Shown here: positions 26,685 through 35,332 of the stretch, piece by piece | Numbering within the stretch: position 1 is the stretch's first letter | How the letters are laid out: each line of letters starts with the position of its first letter | Source: Nitrosococcus watsonii C-113 | GTDB lineage: Bacteria; Pseudomonadota; Gammaproteobacteria; Nitrosococcales; Nitrosococcaceae | Assembly: GCF_000143085.1 (NCBI RefSeq) | Contig: NC_014315.1 | Location: forward strand, 2,696,001 to 2,760,000 | DNA length: 64,000 nt | Reading direction: 5' to 3' | Made by a program: the position numbers and the translations under genes | Notes under the pieces: model-generated | The model's input: only the letters and a program-made list of their open reading frames with translations | Databases searched by the model: none | Told to the model about the DNA's origin: nothing

Positions 26685-28679
26685 CTATATCTTATTATTT
26701 TTCTTATAAATCTGATCTTCCATGCTTTCTATTTGTAACGTGAAAGCGCCTTTAGTATCCAATTTCTTTACTTTATTTAATTCGGCTATTGCTAATGAAT
26801 AATTATCAAATTTTACAGCAAGGTCGGCTAGGCTAAGGTGATGAATGGGTTCTCTCGGATTCTCATTTATGGCGGCAATAGCAAAATTTACTGCATCCTG
26901 TAATTGACCAAGAGAATTTAAATAGTATCTACTTAAAGTGGAAAATAGTGCGGCACGTGTTCCATGACTAGCGCTACCATTACCTAAAGCCGCTTCAAAC
27001 AAAGAAACGATTTCATCTTCATCCAAAGAGACTACTCGTTTTTCAGTCCAATCCACTAATCCTCTGAAAGGCTCTATCACAGTTCCATTTAATGGCATAC
27101 TTGCTAATCGTAGCTCTAGCTTTTTAAGCAAGTTATGATCAACCGGCCTTCCGTTCGTTTGATCAAGCAAGATAACGGCAAAAAGTCCATTTATATAAGC
27201 ATTACTTAAGCTTGTGGAGAGCAGGAAATATTGCCTTGCTTTCTCATAATACATTTTCTCAAGTTCAGGGCTTTTTAAAATCACATTTGCATAAACCAGC
27301 CCTGCCTCATAAGTTGCGCGAGGCGACTCCGGGTGATGCTCTGCCATGATGATTCTTAGCCGATCAACATCGCGCCATTCATCTACACGCAATGCGGTTA
27401 CAGCTACAAAAAGTGAAATGATAGAAACTGCTGTGACAGCGCGCAGCTTTATTGATTTCTGCGGCCATGGCCCTAGTATTAAATAGGATATAGCTAAAAT
27501 TGGGCCATACATTGGAAGATAATTACGGTGTTCATGAACTAGTTCAAGGCCAATTACGGAAGATTCTAAACTGTGCCCTGCTAAAAACCAAGCGACTGAA
27601 AACAATAACAGAGGGATACGATTTCTCAGATAAAAGGCGGATGCCCCTATTAAAAGAAGACCTATAACAGCCAACACTGTTGTATAAGGTGTGAACATTC
27701 CATGTGAAATGATAATATCGTCATGAAATAAGCTTAATTGAATGGGGTTAGGAAGAAAGATCCAAGATATATAGAGCCATAACACTCGCGCTTCTGTCAG
27801 GAGACGCTGATATAGCGTGAAATCGCGTGTCTGATAGCCTGACAATAACCATTCAGGATAGACTGCAACATAAACAAAAAATGCTAGCGCTGGTAAACCC
27901 ACGATTATCGCAAAAAAAATATTAAGCTTAATCCGATCCTCCCTTCTCTTTAGGGAAAAACGATATATTGTAGCCTCAATAACCAGCATAAAAAGAGGTA
28001 ACAATGCGCCATTTTCTTTGCTCAACACCGCCAAAAAACCAAAACCTAGTCCTCCGAGCATTAGGCCGAAGCCATTATCCGCACGATCCAAACGTTCCCT
28101 TCCCGCCATATAGCAAATTAACCCAGCCAGAACAAACAATGAAGCCAGGCTATTCATTCTCTGAACCACAAATAAAACACTAGTAATGCCTAGCGGATGA
28201 AGAAGCCATACGCTAACTGCTATTATTGCGATCCAGTAAACTCGCTGATCGGATAAAGATGAATTATGCCGGCTACGACGATACGCAAATAGAATCTGTA
28301 AGGTCAAACAGAAAAGAAGAATGCCGTTGAGGATATGAATGATCAAGTTAGTAAGCTTAAAATAGAAAGGATCTAAACCATTACAATAATAATTTACCCA
28401 AAAACTTAATTGGCTTAATGGCCGACCTATGCTGCTTGCAATACCAGAAAATGCAGCCTGGCGCACCCCCTCCAAGGTCAGGGTATCTACTTGCAGACGG
28501 CTATTTTGGACAATATTGCTGATATCATCAAAAATGAATCCGCCAGAAAGCCCAGGAAAATAAATTATTCCGACTAGGAGTAGGATAAGAAAAAAAGGCA
28601 GGAAGGTACGGAGGCTAGAGCGATTTTTATTCATGATTTTTAAAAAAGAAAAATATCCCTTTCCATTATCCAAAAGCAC
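26685..28679 (-). CDS. TMTC-like GT-C membrane protein with TPR-like C-terminus (putative pilin or protein O-glycosyltransferase)
   Basis: A 664-residue protein with about ten membrane segments (residues 25-430), then a soluble helical-repeat tail. The first periplasmic loop GGFIFDDISNIVQNS and the GRPLSQLSFWVNYY, NGLDPFYFKLTNLIIHILNG segment resemble TMTC/PMT-type GT-C transferases; HEHRNYLPMYGP is another conserved loop. It starts at GTG 28679 or ATG 28634. It lies directly downstream of pilA, separated by a terminator. Glycosylation of the pilin is an inference from position and fold. Confidence 0.72.
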   Translation of the reverse strand: MLLDNGKGYFSFLKIMNKNRSSLRTFLPFFLILLLVGIIYFPGLSGGFIFDDISNIVQNSRLQVDTLTLEGVRQAAFSGIASSIGRPLSQLSFWVNYYCNGLDPFYFKLTNLIIHILNGILLFCLTLQILFAYRRSRHNSSLSDQRVYWIAIIAVSVWLLHPLGITSVLFVVQRMNSLASLFVLAGLICYMAGRERLDRADNGFGLMLGGLGFGFLAVLSKENGALLPLFMLVIEATIYRFSLKRREDRIKLNIFFAIIVGLPALAFFVYVAVYPEWLLSGYQTRDFTLYQRLLTEARVLWLYISWIFLPNPIQLSLFHDDIIISHGMFTPYTTVLAVIGLLLIGASAFYLRNRIPLLLFSVAWFLAGHSLESSVIGLELVHEHRNYLPMYGPILAISYLILGPWPQKSIKLRAVTAVSIISLFVAVTALRVDEWRDVDRLRIIMAEHHPESPRATYEAGLVYANVILKSPELEKMYYEKARQYFLLSTSLSNAYINGLFAVILLDQTNGRPVDHNLLKKLELRLASMPLNGTVIEPFRGLVDWTEKRVVSLDEDEIVSLFEAALGNGSASHGTRAALFSTLSRYYLNSLGQLQDAVNFAIAAINENPREPIHHLSLADLAVKFDNYSLAIAELNKVKKLDTKGAFTLQIESMEDQIYKKNNKI

Positions 28680-28683
28680 AAAT

Positions 28684-28711
28684 TAAAAAAGGGCGTTCCT
28701 TAGGAACGCCC
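28684..28711 (-). terminator. Rho-independent terminator of pilA
   Basis: On the minus strand GGGCGTTCC-TAA-GGAACGCCC, a perfect 9-bp stem with a 3-base loop, followed by TTTTTT. It lies 30 bases after the pilA stop. Confidence 0.93.
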
Positions 28712-28740
28712 TGATTTTATATAGCCACTTAAACTAGACC

Positions 28741-29169
28741 TCAGCGACAATTCGCGGGTAGGTATTTTTTGGCAAGAGTGCTATTCGTACAAATCCAAGT
28801 AACCGTGCCATCTGTCTTGCCTGTACCATCCAGTACAATGTTACCCGTAACACTATTTCCTAAATTCTTCGTGGCCACAGTAATCGTTGCTCCCACAGAA
28901 CCGGTGTTAGTGTAAGCTATACTACTAATGTATGGTGAACTCACACTAGAAATGCCGGCAGCGCTCATAGTTGTTGGCATCGCACCCACAGCTTGAAAGT
29001 ATTCACTTACAGATACCTTGGCTGAATCGCCAAAACTCAAGGGCTCAGAGACCTTAGCCCGTATTGTGTAGTCTTGATAGGCCGGAATCGCCACAGCGGC
29101 TAAAATACCGATGATCGCCACCACGATCATGAGTTCGATCAAGGTAAAACCCTGTTGTACTGTTCTCAT
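28741..29169 (-). CDS. pilA: Type IV major pilin PilA
   Basis: A 142-residue prepilin from ATG 29169. The leader MRTVQQG is cut before the methylated Phe of [20 protein letters not shown], with Glu5 present. The C-terminal disulfide loop is formed by Cys in WICTNST and the terminal PANCR. Ser/Thr-rich stretches are candidate O-glycosylation sites. A sigma-54 promoter sits 89 bases upstream and a strong terminator follows. A longer frame to 29247 has no pilin leader and is rejected. Confidence 0.95.
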   Translation of the reverse strand: MRTVQQGFTLIELMIVVAIIGILAAVAIPAYQDYTIRAKVSEPLSFGDSAKVSVSEYFQAVGAMPTTMSAAGISSVSSPYISSIAYTNTGSVGATITVATKNLGNSVTGNIVLDGTGKTDGTVTWICTNSTLAKKYLPANCR

Positions 29170-29257
29170 GTATACGTTACTCCAAAATGAATATAATAAA
29201 ATCCAAACTTTATACGGTTGGCAGTTCCATGTTTTCCCTGCCTGCACCCTTCATAAG

Positions 29258-29272
29258 GCAATCCATGTGCCA
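29258..29272 (-). promoter_or_regulatory. Sigma-54 promoter of pilA
   Basis: Minus strand TGGCAC-ATGGA-TTGC matches the -24/-12 consensus (TGGCAC N5 TTGC) exactly, 89 bases upstream of the start codon. pilA genes of gammaproteobacteria are classically sigma-54/PilR-dependent. Confidence 0.88.
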
Positions 29273-29615
29273 TGCTTCTGTTTCGGCCAAAAACGCCAAG
29301 GCTTTATGGGAAGGAGTTCACAAAGTTAGGAGAAAACAATGTAGGGAAAGGCGCGGAGTCGCTATTCGGAAGTGGGCAATCAACGGGAAGGGACGCTTGG
29401 ATATGCCCAAGACGGACCAAAAGTGACGCGCTGGGTCACCTTTTCGCGCTATTCTAAAAAGGGGGCTCCTCAACCCGTCCCCCATTCAATGCGCGTCCCT
29501 TTATCATTACGGAGTAAATGCTTACTTTTGCAGGGCAACCCTTTTTTTATTGGCAAAGCATGGCCAAAAAAGATATATTAATATTTGGTAAATATGAATA
29601 TATGAGGTGGCAATC
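29273..29615. other. Gap: no gene recognised
   Basis: Between the pilA promoter and parD. Short plus-strand frames here have no family features. PilR-binding sites may lie just upstream of the sigma-54 promoter, but I cannot point to them. Confidence 0.5.
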
Positions 29616-29864
29616 ATGGCCAATACCAGCCTAAGCCTTGGGGAGCACTGGGAAACTTTTATCAAGAATAAAATGGCCAGCGGGCGCTACGGTTCCGCCA
29701 GCGAAGTCGTGCGCGATGCGCTGCGCTTGTTGGAAGCACGGGAAAGCAAGCTGGAGGCATTGCGGGCGCATTTAGGGCAGGGGGCGGCACAGGCACAGCG
29801 CGGTGAGTTTGTTGAAAACTATTCCATCGAGGCGGTGATCGCCGAGTTAGATCGGGAACGCTAA
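29616..29864 (+). CDS. parD: ParD-type ribbon-helix-helix antitoxin
   Basis: An 82-residue antitoxin starting at ATG 29616 with gaggtgg just upstream. N-terminal RHH region TSLSLGEHWETFIKNKMASG and SASEVVRDALRLLEARE are typical of ParD/CC2985. It overlaps the toxin gene by one base (TAATG). Confidence 0.92.
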   Translation: MANTSLSLGEHWETFIKNKMASGRYGSASEVVRDALRLLEARESKLEALRAHLGQGAAQAQRGEFVENYSIEAVIAELDRER

Positions 29865-30160
29865 TGCCTGATTATAGAATTACACCACGGGCAAGCACGG
29901 ATTTAAAAAATATTGGGCGCTATACGCTCAAAACCTGGGGCCGGCAGCAACGCAATATTTATCTAAAAAACCTTGATAAACGTTTTGCCTGGCTGGCGGA
30001 AAATCCGCGCCTAGGAAAGCACCGGCCTGATATCCAAGAAGGTTATTATTGCTTTCCCCAGGGGGCGCATCTGATTTTTTATCTCCTGCGCGAGGGTGGC
30101 ATTGATATCATCGGTCTCCCTCACCAGGATATGGATATTCTGAATCATTTTAACGGCTGA
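29864..30160 (+). CDS. parE: ParE-type toxin
   Basis: A 98-residue RelE/ParE-fold toxin: YRITPRASTDLKNIGRYTLK, RFAWLAENPRLGKHRPDI, and the C-terminal LPHQDMDILNHF. ParE toxins inhibit DNA gyrase. With ParD it forms an intact module. A G+C-rich hairpin (30164-30185) without a T-run follows the stop. Confidence 0.92.
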   Translation: MPDYRITPRASTDLKNIGRYTLKTWGRQQRNIYLKNLDKRFAWLAENPRLGKHRPDIQEGYYCFPQGAHLIFYLLREGGIDIIGLPHQDMDILNHFNG

Positions 30161-30240
30161 CACTCCTCGCCCGAGTGGGCGAGGGCTCTTGGGTCACCCC
30201 AGGAACCTTCCTGCTTCGATATGCTTTCCCTAGGCAGCAC

Positions 30241-30275
30241 GTAGGGCAGGAAAGCGTAGCGCATCCCGCTCTGCC
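30241..30275. repeat. REP-like palindrome, family 1, diverged copy
   Basis: GTAGGGCAGGAAAGCGTAGC and following bases are the reverse-orientation equivalent of 18502-18535, with a few mismatches in the right arm. Confidence 0.7.
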
Positions 30276-30329
30276 TTAATAACCTGCCGTGGGTTTTTTT
30301 ATTGAGTCGTCTCGTGCCAAGATCTCTCT

Positions 30330-30475
30330 CTACATACCATCCTGATCGCGGGTATCTACAAGATCATCGATATCCACCCCAAGTACCTTGGCGATCTGCT
30401 TGAGCGCTTTGACGGTCCCCTCCGCATTTTCAATGCTTGTGCTCGATTTTTTCCTTCTTTCCTTCCATCATAAGC
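30330..30475 (-). pseudogene. XRE-type HTH regulator remnant
   Basis: Minus strand encodes SIENAEGTVKALKQIAKVLG then VDIDDLVDTRDQDGM and a TAG at 30330, the C-terminal part of an XRE HTH protein. Upstream frames (ADIS then stop, in other frames) are broken. Confidence 0.65.
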
Positions 30476-30583
30476 TAGCTAATATCCGCTCTAGGCCCAG
30501 CCCACCGTATCTTCAGTCCGCTTGCTTCTCGTCGATAGCTACAGCATATCAATTTGCAGAAAAGTGCTTATCAGGGAAAACCC

Positions 30584-30890
30584 ATGCTGAAAACCATCCG
30601 CGACGCTTGCCAGCTTCATCCCCTGGCGCTCGACTACACCATGACCGACGCCATTGAGAATTTGGCCGATCTTATCGGCGACGAAGGCGATGGAGCCGCC
30701 TTCTTTGAAAAAAACCACATCACCCGGGGCATGGAGGAACTCTTCCGAGAGGGGCTGCTACGGCTGGGGGGGAAATCCGATCAAGCGGTCTTCGAGTTGG
30801 CCCAGGCCATGGGCGGGGGTAAAAGCCATCTGATGATTGCCCTCGGGCTGCTGGCCAAGCATCCGGCGCGGGCAAAAGCCGTCTTTACCA
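30584..30890 (+). pseudogene. N-terminal fragment of a DUF499-type ATPase
   Basis: About 100 residues from ATG 30584: LKTIRDACQLHPLALDYTM, AAFFEKNHITRGMEELF, and a Walker A in AQAMGGGKSHLMIALGLLAK. This is the start of the very large DUF499 P-loop ATPases found with DUF1156 methyltransferases and helicases in phage-defence loci. After KAVFTTS the reading frame joins unrelated helicase sequence, so over 900 residues have been deleted. Confidence 0.72.
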
Positions 30891-31407
30891 CCAGCAGGAG
30901 ACTGTTCAGATGGAGCGCGAAGCCCTCAAGCGGCTGGTGGCGGAGCGGGAAGTCCGGCTGATGATAGCCACCGACGCGGCCTGTGAAGGACTCAATCTCC
31001 AGATGCTCGGGACCCTTATCAATGTGGACTTACCCTGGAATCCCACCCGGCTGGAACAGCGCCTCGGGCGCATCAAGCGGCTGGGCCAGATCAGGGAAAA
31101 CGTGGACATGCTGAATCTGGTCTATCAGGGCACCGTGGATGAAACCATTTACGAGCGGCTCTCCGAGCGCATGCGCGACCGCTACGATCTGCTTGGGGCG
31201 TTGCCCGATACCATCAGAGACGAATGGATCGAGGACATCGCCCGGCTGGGGGAGGAGATGGATCGCTATATCGAGGCGCGCCGCCAGACGACCGGTTTCG
31301 ACCTTCGTTACAATGCCACCCTAGAACCGGGCGAGGATAGCTGGCGCAACTGCGCCAAGGTTTTTGCCCGCCGGGATTTGGCCAATCTCATGGGGCAAGG
31401 ATGGTAA
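30891..31407 (+). pseudogene. C-terminal fragment of a SNF2/DEAD-type helicase
   Basis: Coding sequence for the second RecA domain and tail: EVRLMIATDAACEGLNLQML (motif V), VDLPWNPTRLEQRLGRIKRL (motif VI) and NLVYQGTVDETIYERLSERM. The N-terminal ATP-binding half is missing. It is in a different frame from the DUF499 fragment, and the junction near 30890 marks a large internal deletion of a multi-gene locus. Confidence 0.78.
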
Positions 31408-31450
31408 ATAAAAGGGCATGTGCCGGCAATCTGCCGCACGAGACAGAGGG

Positions 31451-32026
31451 ATGACCTATAATCCGGAAATCCATCATCGCCGATCCATACGGTTACAGGG
31501 ATACGATTATAATCAGGCAGGGGCGTATTTCGTGACGGTCTGTACCCAAAACCGCGCGTGCCTGTTCGGCAACATCGTGGCCGGCGAAATGAAATTGAAT
31601 GATGCTGGTTTGACGATCCTGCGATGGTACGCCGAATTACCCAACAAATTCCCGGATATTGAAGGTGATGAATTCATTTGCATGCCCAACCACGTTCATT
31701 TCATTGTGGTAAACGCCGTAGGGGCGGACCTATGTGTCCGCCCTGACCTGTGTGTCCGCCCGGATGCCGTACCCGCAATCAACAAGGGCGAACACACAGG
31801 TTCGCCCCTACATGGCGTGGTGCAATGGTTCAAAACCATGACGACCAACGAATATATTCGTGGCGTCAAACGAAATGGATGGCCATCATTTCCCGGCAAA
31901 TTGTGGCAGCGTAATTATTGGGAACACATCATCCGTAATGAAACAGAATTGGACCGTATCCGCGAATACATCCGCAACAATCCTGTCCAATGGGAATCCG
32001 ACAAATTATTCGTAAACCCGGCCTAG
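31451..32026 (+). CDS. REP-associated tyrosine transposase (RAYT)
   Basis: About 191 residues from ATG 31451 (agaggg upstream). The HUH/Y1 landmarks are GAYFVTVCTQNRACLFG, CMPNHVHFIV (His-x-His) and the catalytic Tyr in IREYIRNNPVQWE. RAYTs mobilise REP palindromes. Unusually, residues about 92-120 are encoded by REP elements inserted in frame (31718-31812): GADLCVRPDLCVRPD then GEHTGSPL. The insertion sits between the HUH motif and the conserved VVQWFKTMTTNEYIRGVK block, so it probably forms a tolerated surface loop. Confidence 0.88.
   Translation: MTYNPEIHHRRSIRLQGYDYNQAGAYFVTVCTQNRACLFGNIVAGEMKLNDAGLTILRWYAELPNKFPDIEGDEFICMPNHVHFIVVNAVGADLCVRPDLCVRPDAVPAINKGEHTGSPLHGVVQWFKTMTTNEYIRGVKRNGWPSFPGKLWQRNYWEHIIRNETELDRIREYIRNNPVQWESDKLFVNPA
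31718..31743 (+). repeat. REP element, family 2, inside the RAYT gene
   Basis: GTAGGGGCGGACC ... GTCCGCCC palindrome. A partial second unit follows at 31744-31762. Confidence 0.85.
31786..31812 (-). repeat. REP element, family 2, inverted copy inside the RAYT gene
   Basis: GGGCGAACACACAGG ... CCCCTACA is the inverse of the unit at 31718, so the two form a BIME-like inverted pair within coding sequence. Confidence 0.85.
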
Positions 32027-32047
32027 CGGGAATCTGGCAAATTATTT

Positions 32048-32073
32048 GTAGGGGCGGACCTGTGTGTCCGCCC
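32048..32073 (+). repeat. REP element, family 2, downstream of the RAYT
   Basis: A near-identical copy of 31718-31743, located 22 bases after the RAYT stop and extending into the 5' end of the transporter frame. Confidence 0.88.
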
Positions 32074-33144
32074 TTCCAGAATATCCTTAGCCGCTTTGAT
32101 ATCCACTGGTTTATGGCCTCCATGGCGACAGGCGCAACGGGTATTTTTTCCTACCTTATCGGGCAATATCTCCAGTTTATTTTCCTCGACTATCTTGCCG
32201 TGGAATTCATTTTGCTGGCTTTTTTTATATTCATGCTTTGTTCCGTCTTTTTTCTGCTTCGTCTCCTATTTTTTTACCGGGAAGTCATTCATGATATTCA
32301 CGATTCCATGCTCTCGGTCTTTTTTCCCGCTATCAGTATTTCCGCTTCTATCCTAAGTACCGCCATATCCAACGTGATGTTTCCGCTTGGACTCTTTAGT
32401 TTCGATCCTCACTTAGGATACTTGTTAGCTCTAATTTTTTATGGTTTTGGAATGGCAAGCGGCATGGGCTTTTTGCTGATCATTTCTTATGGTTTCTCCG
32501 TTTCACAAACAATCGAAATAACCCAGGCAAATGGTGCCTGGCTGTTACCGCCCGTGGGTCTTTTCGTCAATATTTTTGCCGGCAATTTTTTGATTGCCCA
32601 TTTTCCAGGCTTTATCGGCCACTCCCTGCTAATATTCCATGTCTTCGCGCTAGGTATAGCCTTTTTTTCTTATTTTCTGATGCTCTCTTTACTTTTTCAC
32701 CAGCTCTACTGTTGTCCTCCTCCCCTGCGGGAAATGGCCCCCGCTCTGGCGGTACCATTAGCGCCACCAGGCGTTTCCGTGATTGCCTTATTAAGCCTGG
32801 AAAAAGCCTTGGACCATTTTCCGCAACTAGCTAGCTTGCAAAATAATCTTTCTCCTTTTATTCATGTATATGTCCCTTTTGTTATCGGTTATGGTTGTTT
32901 TTGGGCAATACTAGCGACCCTTATCATGGCCCGTTATGTAAAAGAGAAAAATATTCCTTTTACCCTCGGGTTTTGGGCCTTCGTTTTTCCTGTTGCTGCT
33001 TTTGGAATTGCGATATTTTTAACTGCCCAAAACCCCTTATTTTCCTTCCTTAATGGGGTTGCCATTTTTTTATGGGGTACTTCGCTTCTTCTCTGGAGTT
33101 TTACCACCTATAAAAACTTGTTGCACCTTCTGCCTAGAAATTAA
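32062..33144 (+). CDS. TDT-family (TehA/SLAC1-like) membrane transporter
   Basis: About 360 residues with ten hydrophobic helices, starting around SRFDIHWFMASMATGATGIF, the family's first helix. TDT proteins carry C4-dicarboxylates, sulfite or tellurite-related anions, or act as channels. The start is unclear: the frame is open back to 31990, ATG 32114 would remove half of helix 1, and GTG 32062 lies in the REP at 32048-32073. I list 32062. The native 5' end may have been replaced by the REP insertion. Confidence 0.68.
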   Translation: MCPPFQNILSRFDIHWFMASMATGATGIFSYLIGQYLQFIFLDYLAVEFILLAFFIFMLCSVFFLLRLLFFYREVIHDIHDSMLSVFFPAISISASILSTAISNVMFPLGLFSFDPHLGYLLALIFYGFGMASGMGFLLIISYGFSVSQTIEITQANGAWLLPPVGLFVNIFAGNFLIAHFPGFIGHSLLIFHVFALGIAFFSYFLMLSLLFHQLYCCPPPLREMAPALAVPLAPPGVSVIALLSLEKALDHFPQLASLQNNLSPFIHVYVPFVIGYGCFWAILATLIMARYVKEKNIPFTLGFWAFVFPVAAFGIAIFLTAQNPLFSFLNGVAIFLWGTSLLLWSFTTYKNLLHLLPRN

Positions 33145-33175
33145 TATATGGGTCTGCCGTTCGCGGCTAAACAAA

Positions 33176-35332
33176 CTAAAACTCATAGCGCAGAGCAGCA
33201 TAGAAGTTGCGGCCAGGGCCAGGTAAGCGCCGTCCTTGAGGGACATCGCTATTGAGCACGCGGTTAAAGCCTGTTAGGTGGTTAGTATACGTTTTATCGA
33301 GTAAATTATTGATTCCCGCAGTGAAGGTAATGCCTTGATTAAGCAACCGGTATTGGCCATAGAGATTAACCAAGACATAGCCTGGAGTCGCTTTATTGGT
33401 ATTGTTGGGGTTTCCTGGGTCCAAGGTATTGGTATCCGAAATATCTTCCTGCCGATACACCAACACGCTTTCAACGGTGGTAAACCAATGGACCCGTTCA
33501 TGGGTAAGGGAGAGGCGCAAATTGGGTGGGGCAATACGGTATAAATTATCATCAATATCCCACCGTTTACCCCGGACATAACTCGCCACGCCATCCAACC
33601 GCCATTGGGGATGGAAACGGTAGCCGAAATCCGCATCGAGGCCGTAAATCTCGGCATCCACATTGCTAAATTGGAGCGGGGTGGCATCCCCAGCAGCATT
33701 GGTGCTGACCGCAATCACCACGGAATCGGTGGCCGGAGTTCCTTGAATATAATCATCGACCCGGCGGTAGTAGGCTTGCGGCGAAAAGTAGGCAGCCTGA
33801 GTCTGCCAATCAAAGCCAAATGCCAGTTCGTGGGATGTCTCCGGATTAAGATTCACATTACCCACATAGGCATTCCCATCCCCCAGACCCGCATTGACTT
33901 CCAGGGGAATCCAGAGATAACGTTGAATGTAAGTTGGCGAGCGCATCTTCCGCGCCGCGCCGAAAGTCCAGCGAAGAGCGGAATTCATTTGGTAGCTGAG
34001 CTCGGCGACCCAGTCCACATTGTTGTTGTTTTGCCCACGATCGGCGCCATTGAATCGATTCCTGAGCATTTGTATCATCTGCGCCGGCATCCCCCCCATG
34101 CCCCTGTCGGCAAGCTGAGCGGGAAAGGCGTTGACCCCATCCGCATCCATCTCTACCCGATCATAACGGGCTCCAAGCTGGAGTTCCCAGTTAGAATAAA
34201 TCTCCTTGGTCCATTCACTAAAGAAGCCATACTTATTTATTTGCGCATTGTTAAAATTAGTCACGAAAAAGGGCGCAAAATCAGGATCCAAGACAGTCGC
34301 GTTGTGCTGCGCGGCATGGCCATCGGCGCCTATGGCTAGATCGCCACCCCAGAGGGCGAAGGTGGCCTTAAGGCCGTAGTTGAAATCTTCACTGCCAGCA
34401 TTCACCAAACGTTTATCATCGCCCTGGCAAAAGGGGGCCGGTAGAGCGCAAAAATTAGCGGCTTGCCGCAACCTAAAATTATTCATTTGATGATCCACAT
34501 CAGAATAGCCGAACCGGGTTTCTAGCTGGATATCGTTCCAAAACCCCGTATATTTACCTCCTGCCCGATTGGTCCTGATGAAGCTAATATCCATAGGCAG
34601 GCTTGGGGTGCCACTATTCTCGGTATCCAGACGTTGATAGTCAGCGCTAAATTCATGATCGCCTGTTTTAAAACCGTACCCAGCGCCATAAGTATTCCGT
34701 TCGTACTCGGTGGCCTTGATAGTGCCGTCGCCAAATTCAGTATCGCCACCATCATCCCGGCTACCAAGAAAATGTAACCGATGACGATCATTGGACAAAG
34801 ACAAAATACCCCCCAAATTATAACCACCATCGACGGAATGGCCTGCTATATCAACATCGCTGTGAAATTCAAATTGCTCGCTGCCGGTAAAATGGCTGGA
34901 CTTGGTTTTGGCTTCAACATAGCCGCCGATTCCAGAACCCGTACTGACCGACCCAACCCCCCGGGTAACCTCTATTGACTCTACCAGGCTGCGAGGCGCG
35001 TAGCTCAGTGGCGGGTCCATCCAATTAGGTCCTCCTGATTCAATAGGCGTACCATTTATCCGCACGTTCATTCGCGGCCCAAACATCCCCCGGTATTGCA
35101 CCATACCTGCTATCGGTCCATTCGCATTGACATTAGCGCCAGGGACCCGCCTCAGCAAATCGGCCGTATCAGGCGTGGCGAAAGGCTTATTTTCTGCTTC
35201 TACCCCCGCACGCTCAACCGGTTGTCCCACCACCTCAAGCTCCGGCAAGGTCACCTCTTCATCCTGGGCAAGCAACGGGGAGGCAGCGCAGGCGGTAGCT
35301 ACGAGGACGAAAATGGGCGTTCTTTTAAGCAT
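33176..35332 (-). CDS. TonB-dependent outer-membrane receptor
   Basis: About 718 residues from ATG 35332, with aggggaa upstream. A signal peptide (LKRTPIFVLVATACAASPLLA) precedes the TonB-box/plug region: ELEVVGQPVER, TADLLRRVPGANVNANGPIA and QYRGMFGPRMNVRINGTPIE. A 22-strand barrel ends with ...RNFYAALRYEF, terminal Phe included. A Met-rich loop (RGMGGMPAQMIQMLRNR) hints at copper or another soft metal, but this is inference. It may serve with the nearby DUF411 and TauE-like genes. Confidence 0.9.
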   Translation of the reverse strand: MLKRTPIFVLVATACAASPLLAQDEEVTLPELEVVGQPVERAGVEAENKPFATPDTADLLRRVPGANVNANGPIAGMVQYRGMFGPRMNVRINGTPIESGGPNWMDPPLSYAPRSLVESIEVTRGVGSVSTGSGIGGYVEAKTKSSHFTGSEQFEFHSDVDIAGHSVDGGYNLGGILSLSNDRHRLHFLGSRDDGGDTEFGDGTIKATEYERNTYGAGYGFKTGDHEFSADYQRLDTENSGTPSLPMDISFIRTNRAGGKYTGFWNDIQLETRFGYSDVDHQMNNFRLRQAANFCALPAPFCQGDDKRLVNAGSEDFNYGLKATFALWGGDLAIGADGHAAQHNATVLDPDFAPFFVTNFNNAQINKYGFFSEWTKEIYSNWELQLGARYDRVEMDADGVNAFPAQLADRGMGGMPAQMIQMLRNRFNGADRGQNNNNVDWVAELSYQMNSALRWTFGAARKMRSPTYIQRYLWIPLEVNAGLGDGNAYVGNVNLNPETSHELAFGFDWQTQAAYFSPQAYYRRVDDYIQGTPATDSVVIAVSTNAAGDATPLQFSNVDAEIYGLDADFGYRFHPQWRLDGVASYVRGKRWDIDDNLYRIAPPNLRLSLTHERVHWFTTVESVLVYRQEDISDTNTLDPGNPNNTNKATPGYVLVNLYGQYRLLNQGITFTAGINNLLDKTYTNHLTGFNRVLNSDVPQGRRLPGPGRNFYAALRYEF

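Larger units (their letters stand above)
30161..30583. other. Gap holding a REP-like element and an HTH gene remnant
   Basis: Between parE and the DUF499 remnant. It contains a diverged REP-like element (30241-30275) and decayed XRE-type coding sequence on the minus strand (30330-30475). No intact gene. Confidence 0.6.

Noticed and set aside
29169-29247. Upstream extension of the pilA frame
   Set aside because: It would place 26 non-leader residues before the prepilin leader and overlap the predicted transcription start from the sigma-54 promoter.
31718-32073. Repeated gtaggggcggacc units considered as a CRISPR array
   Set aside because: Units are inverted as well as direct, palindromic, irregularly spaced and tied to a RAYT gene; this is REP/BIME, and no cas genes are present.
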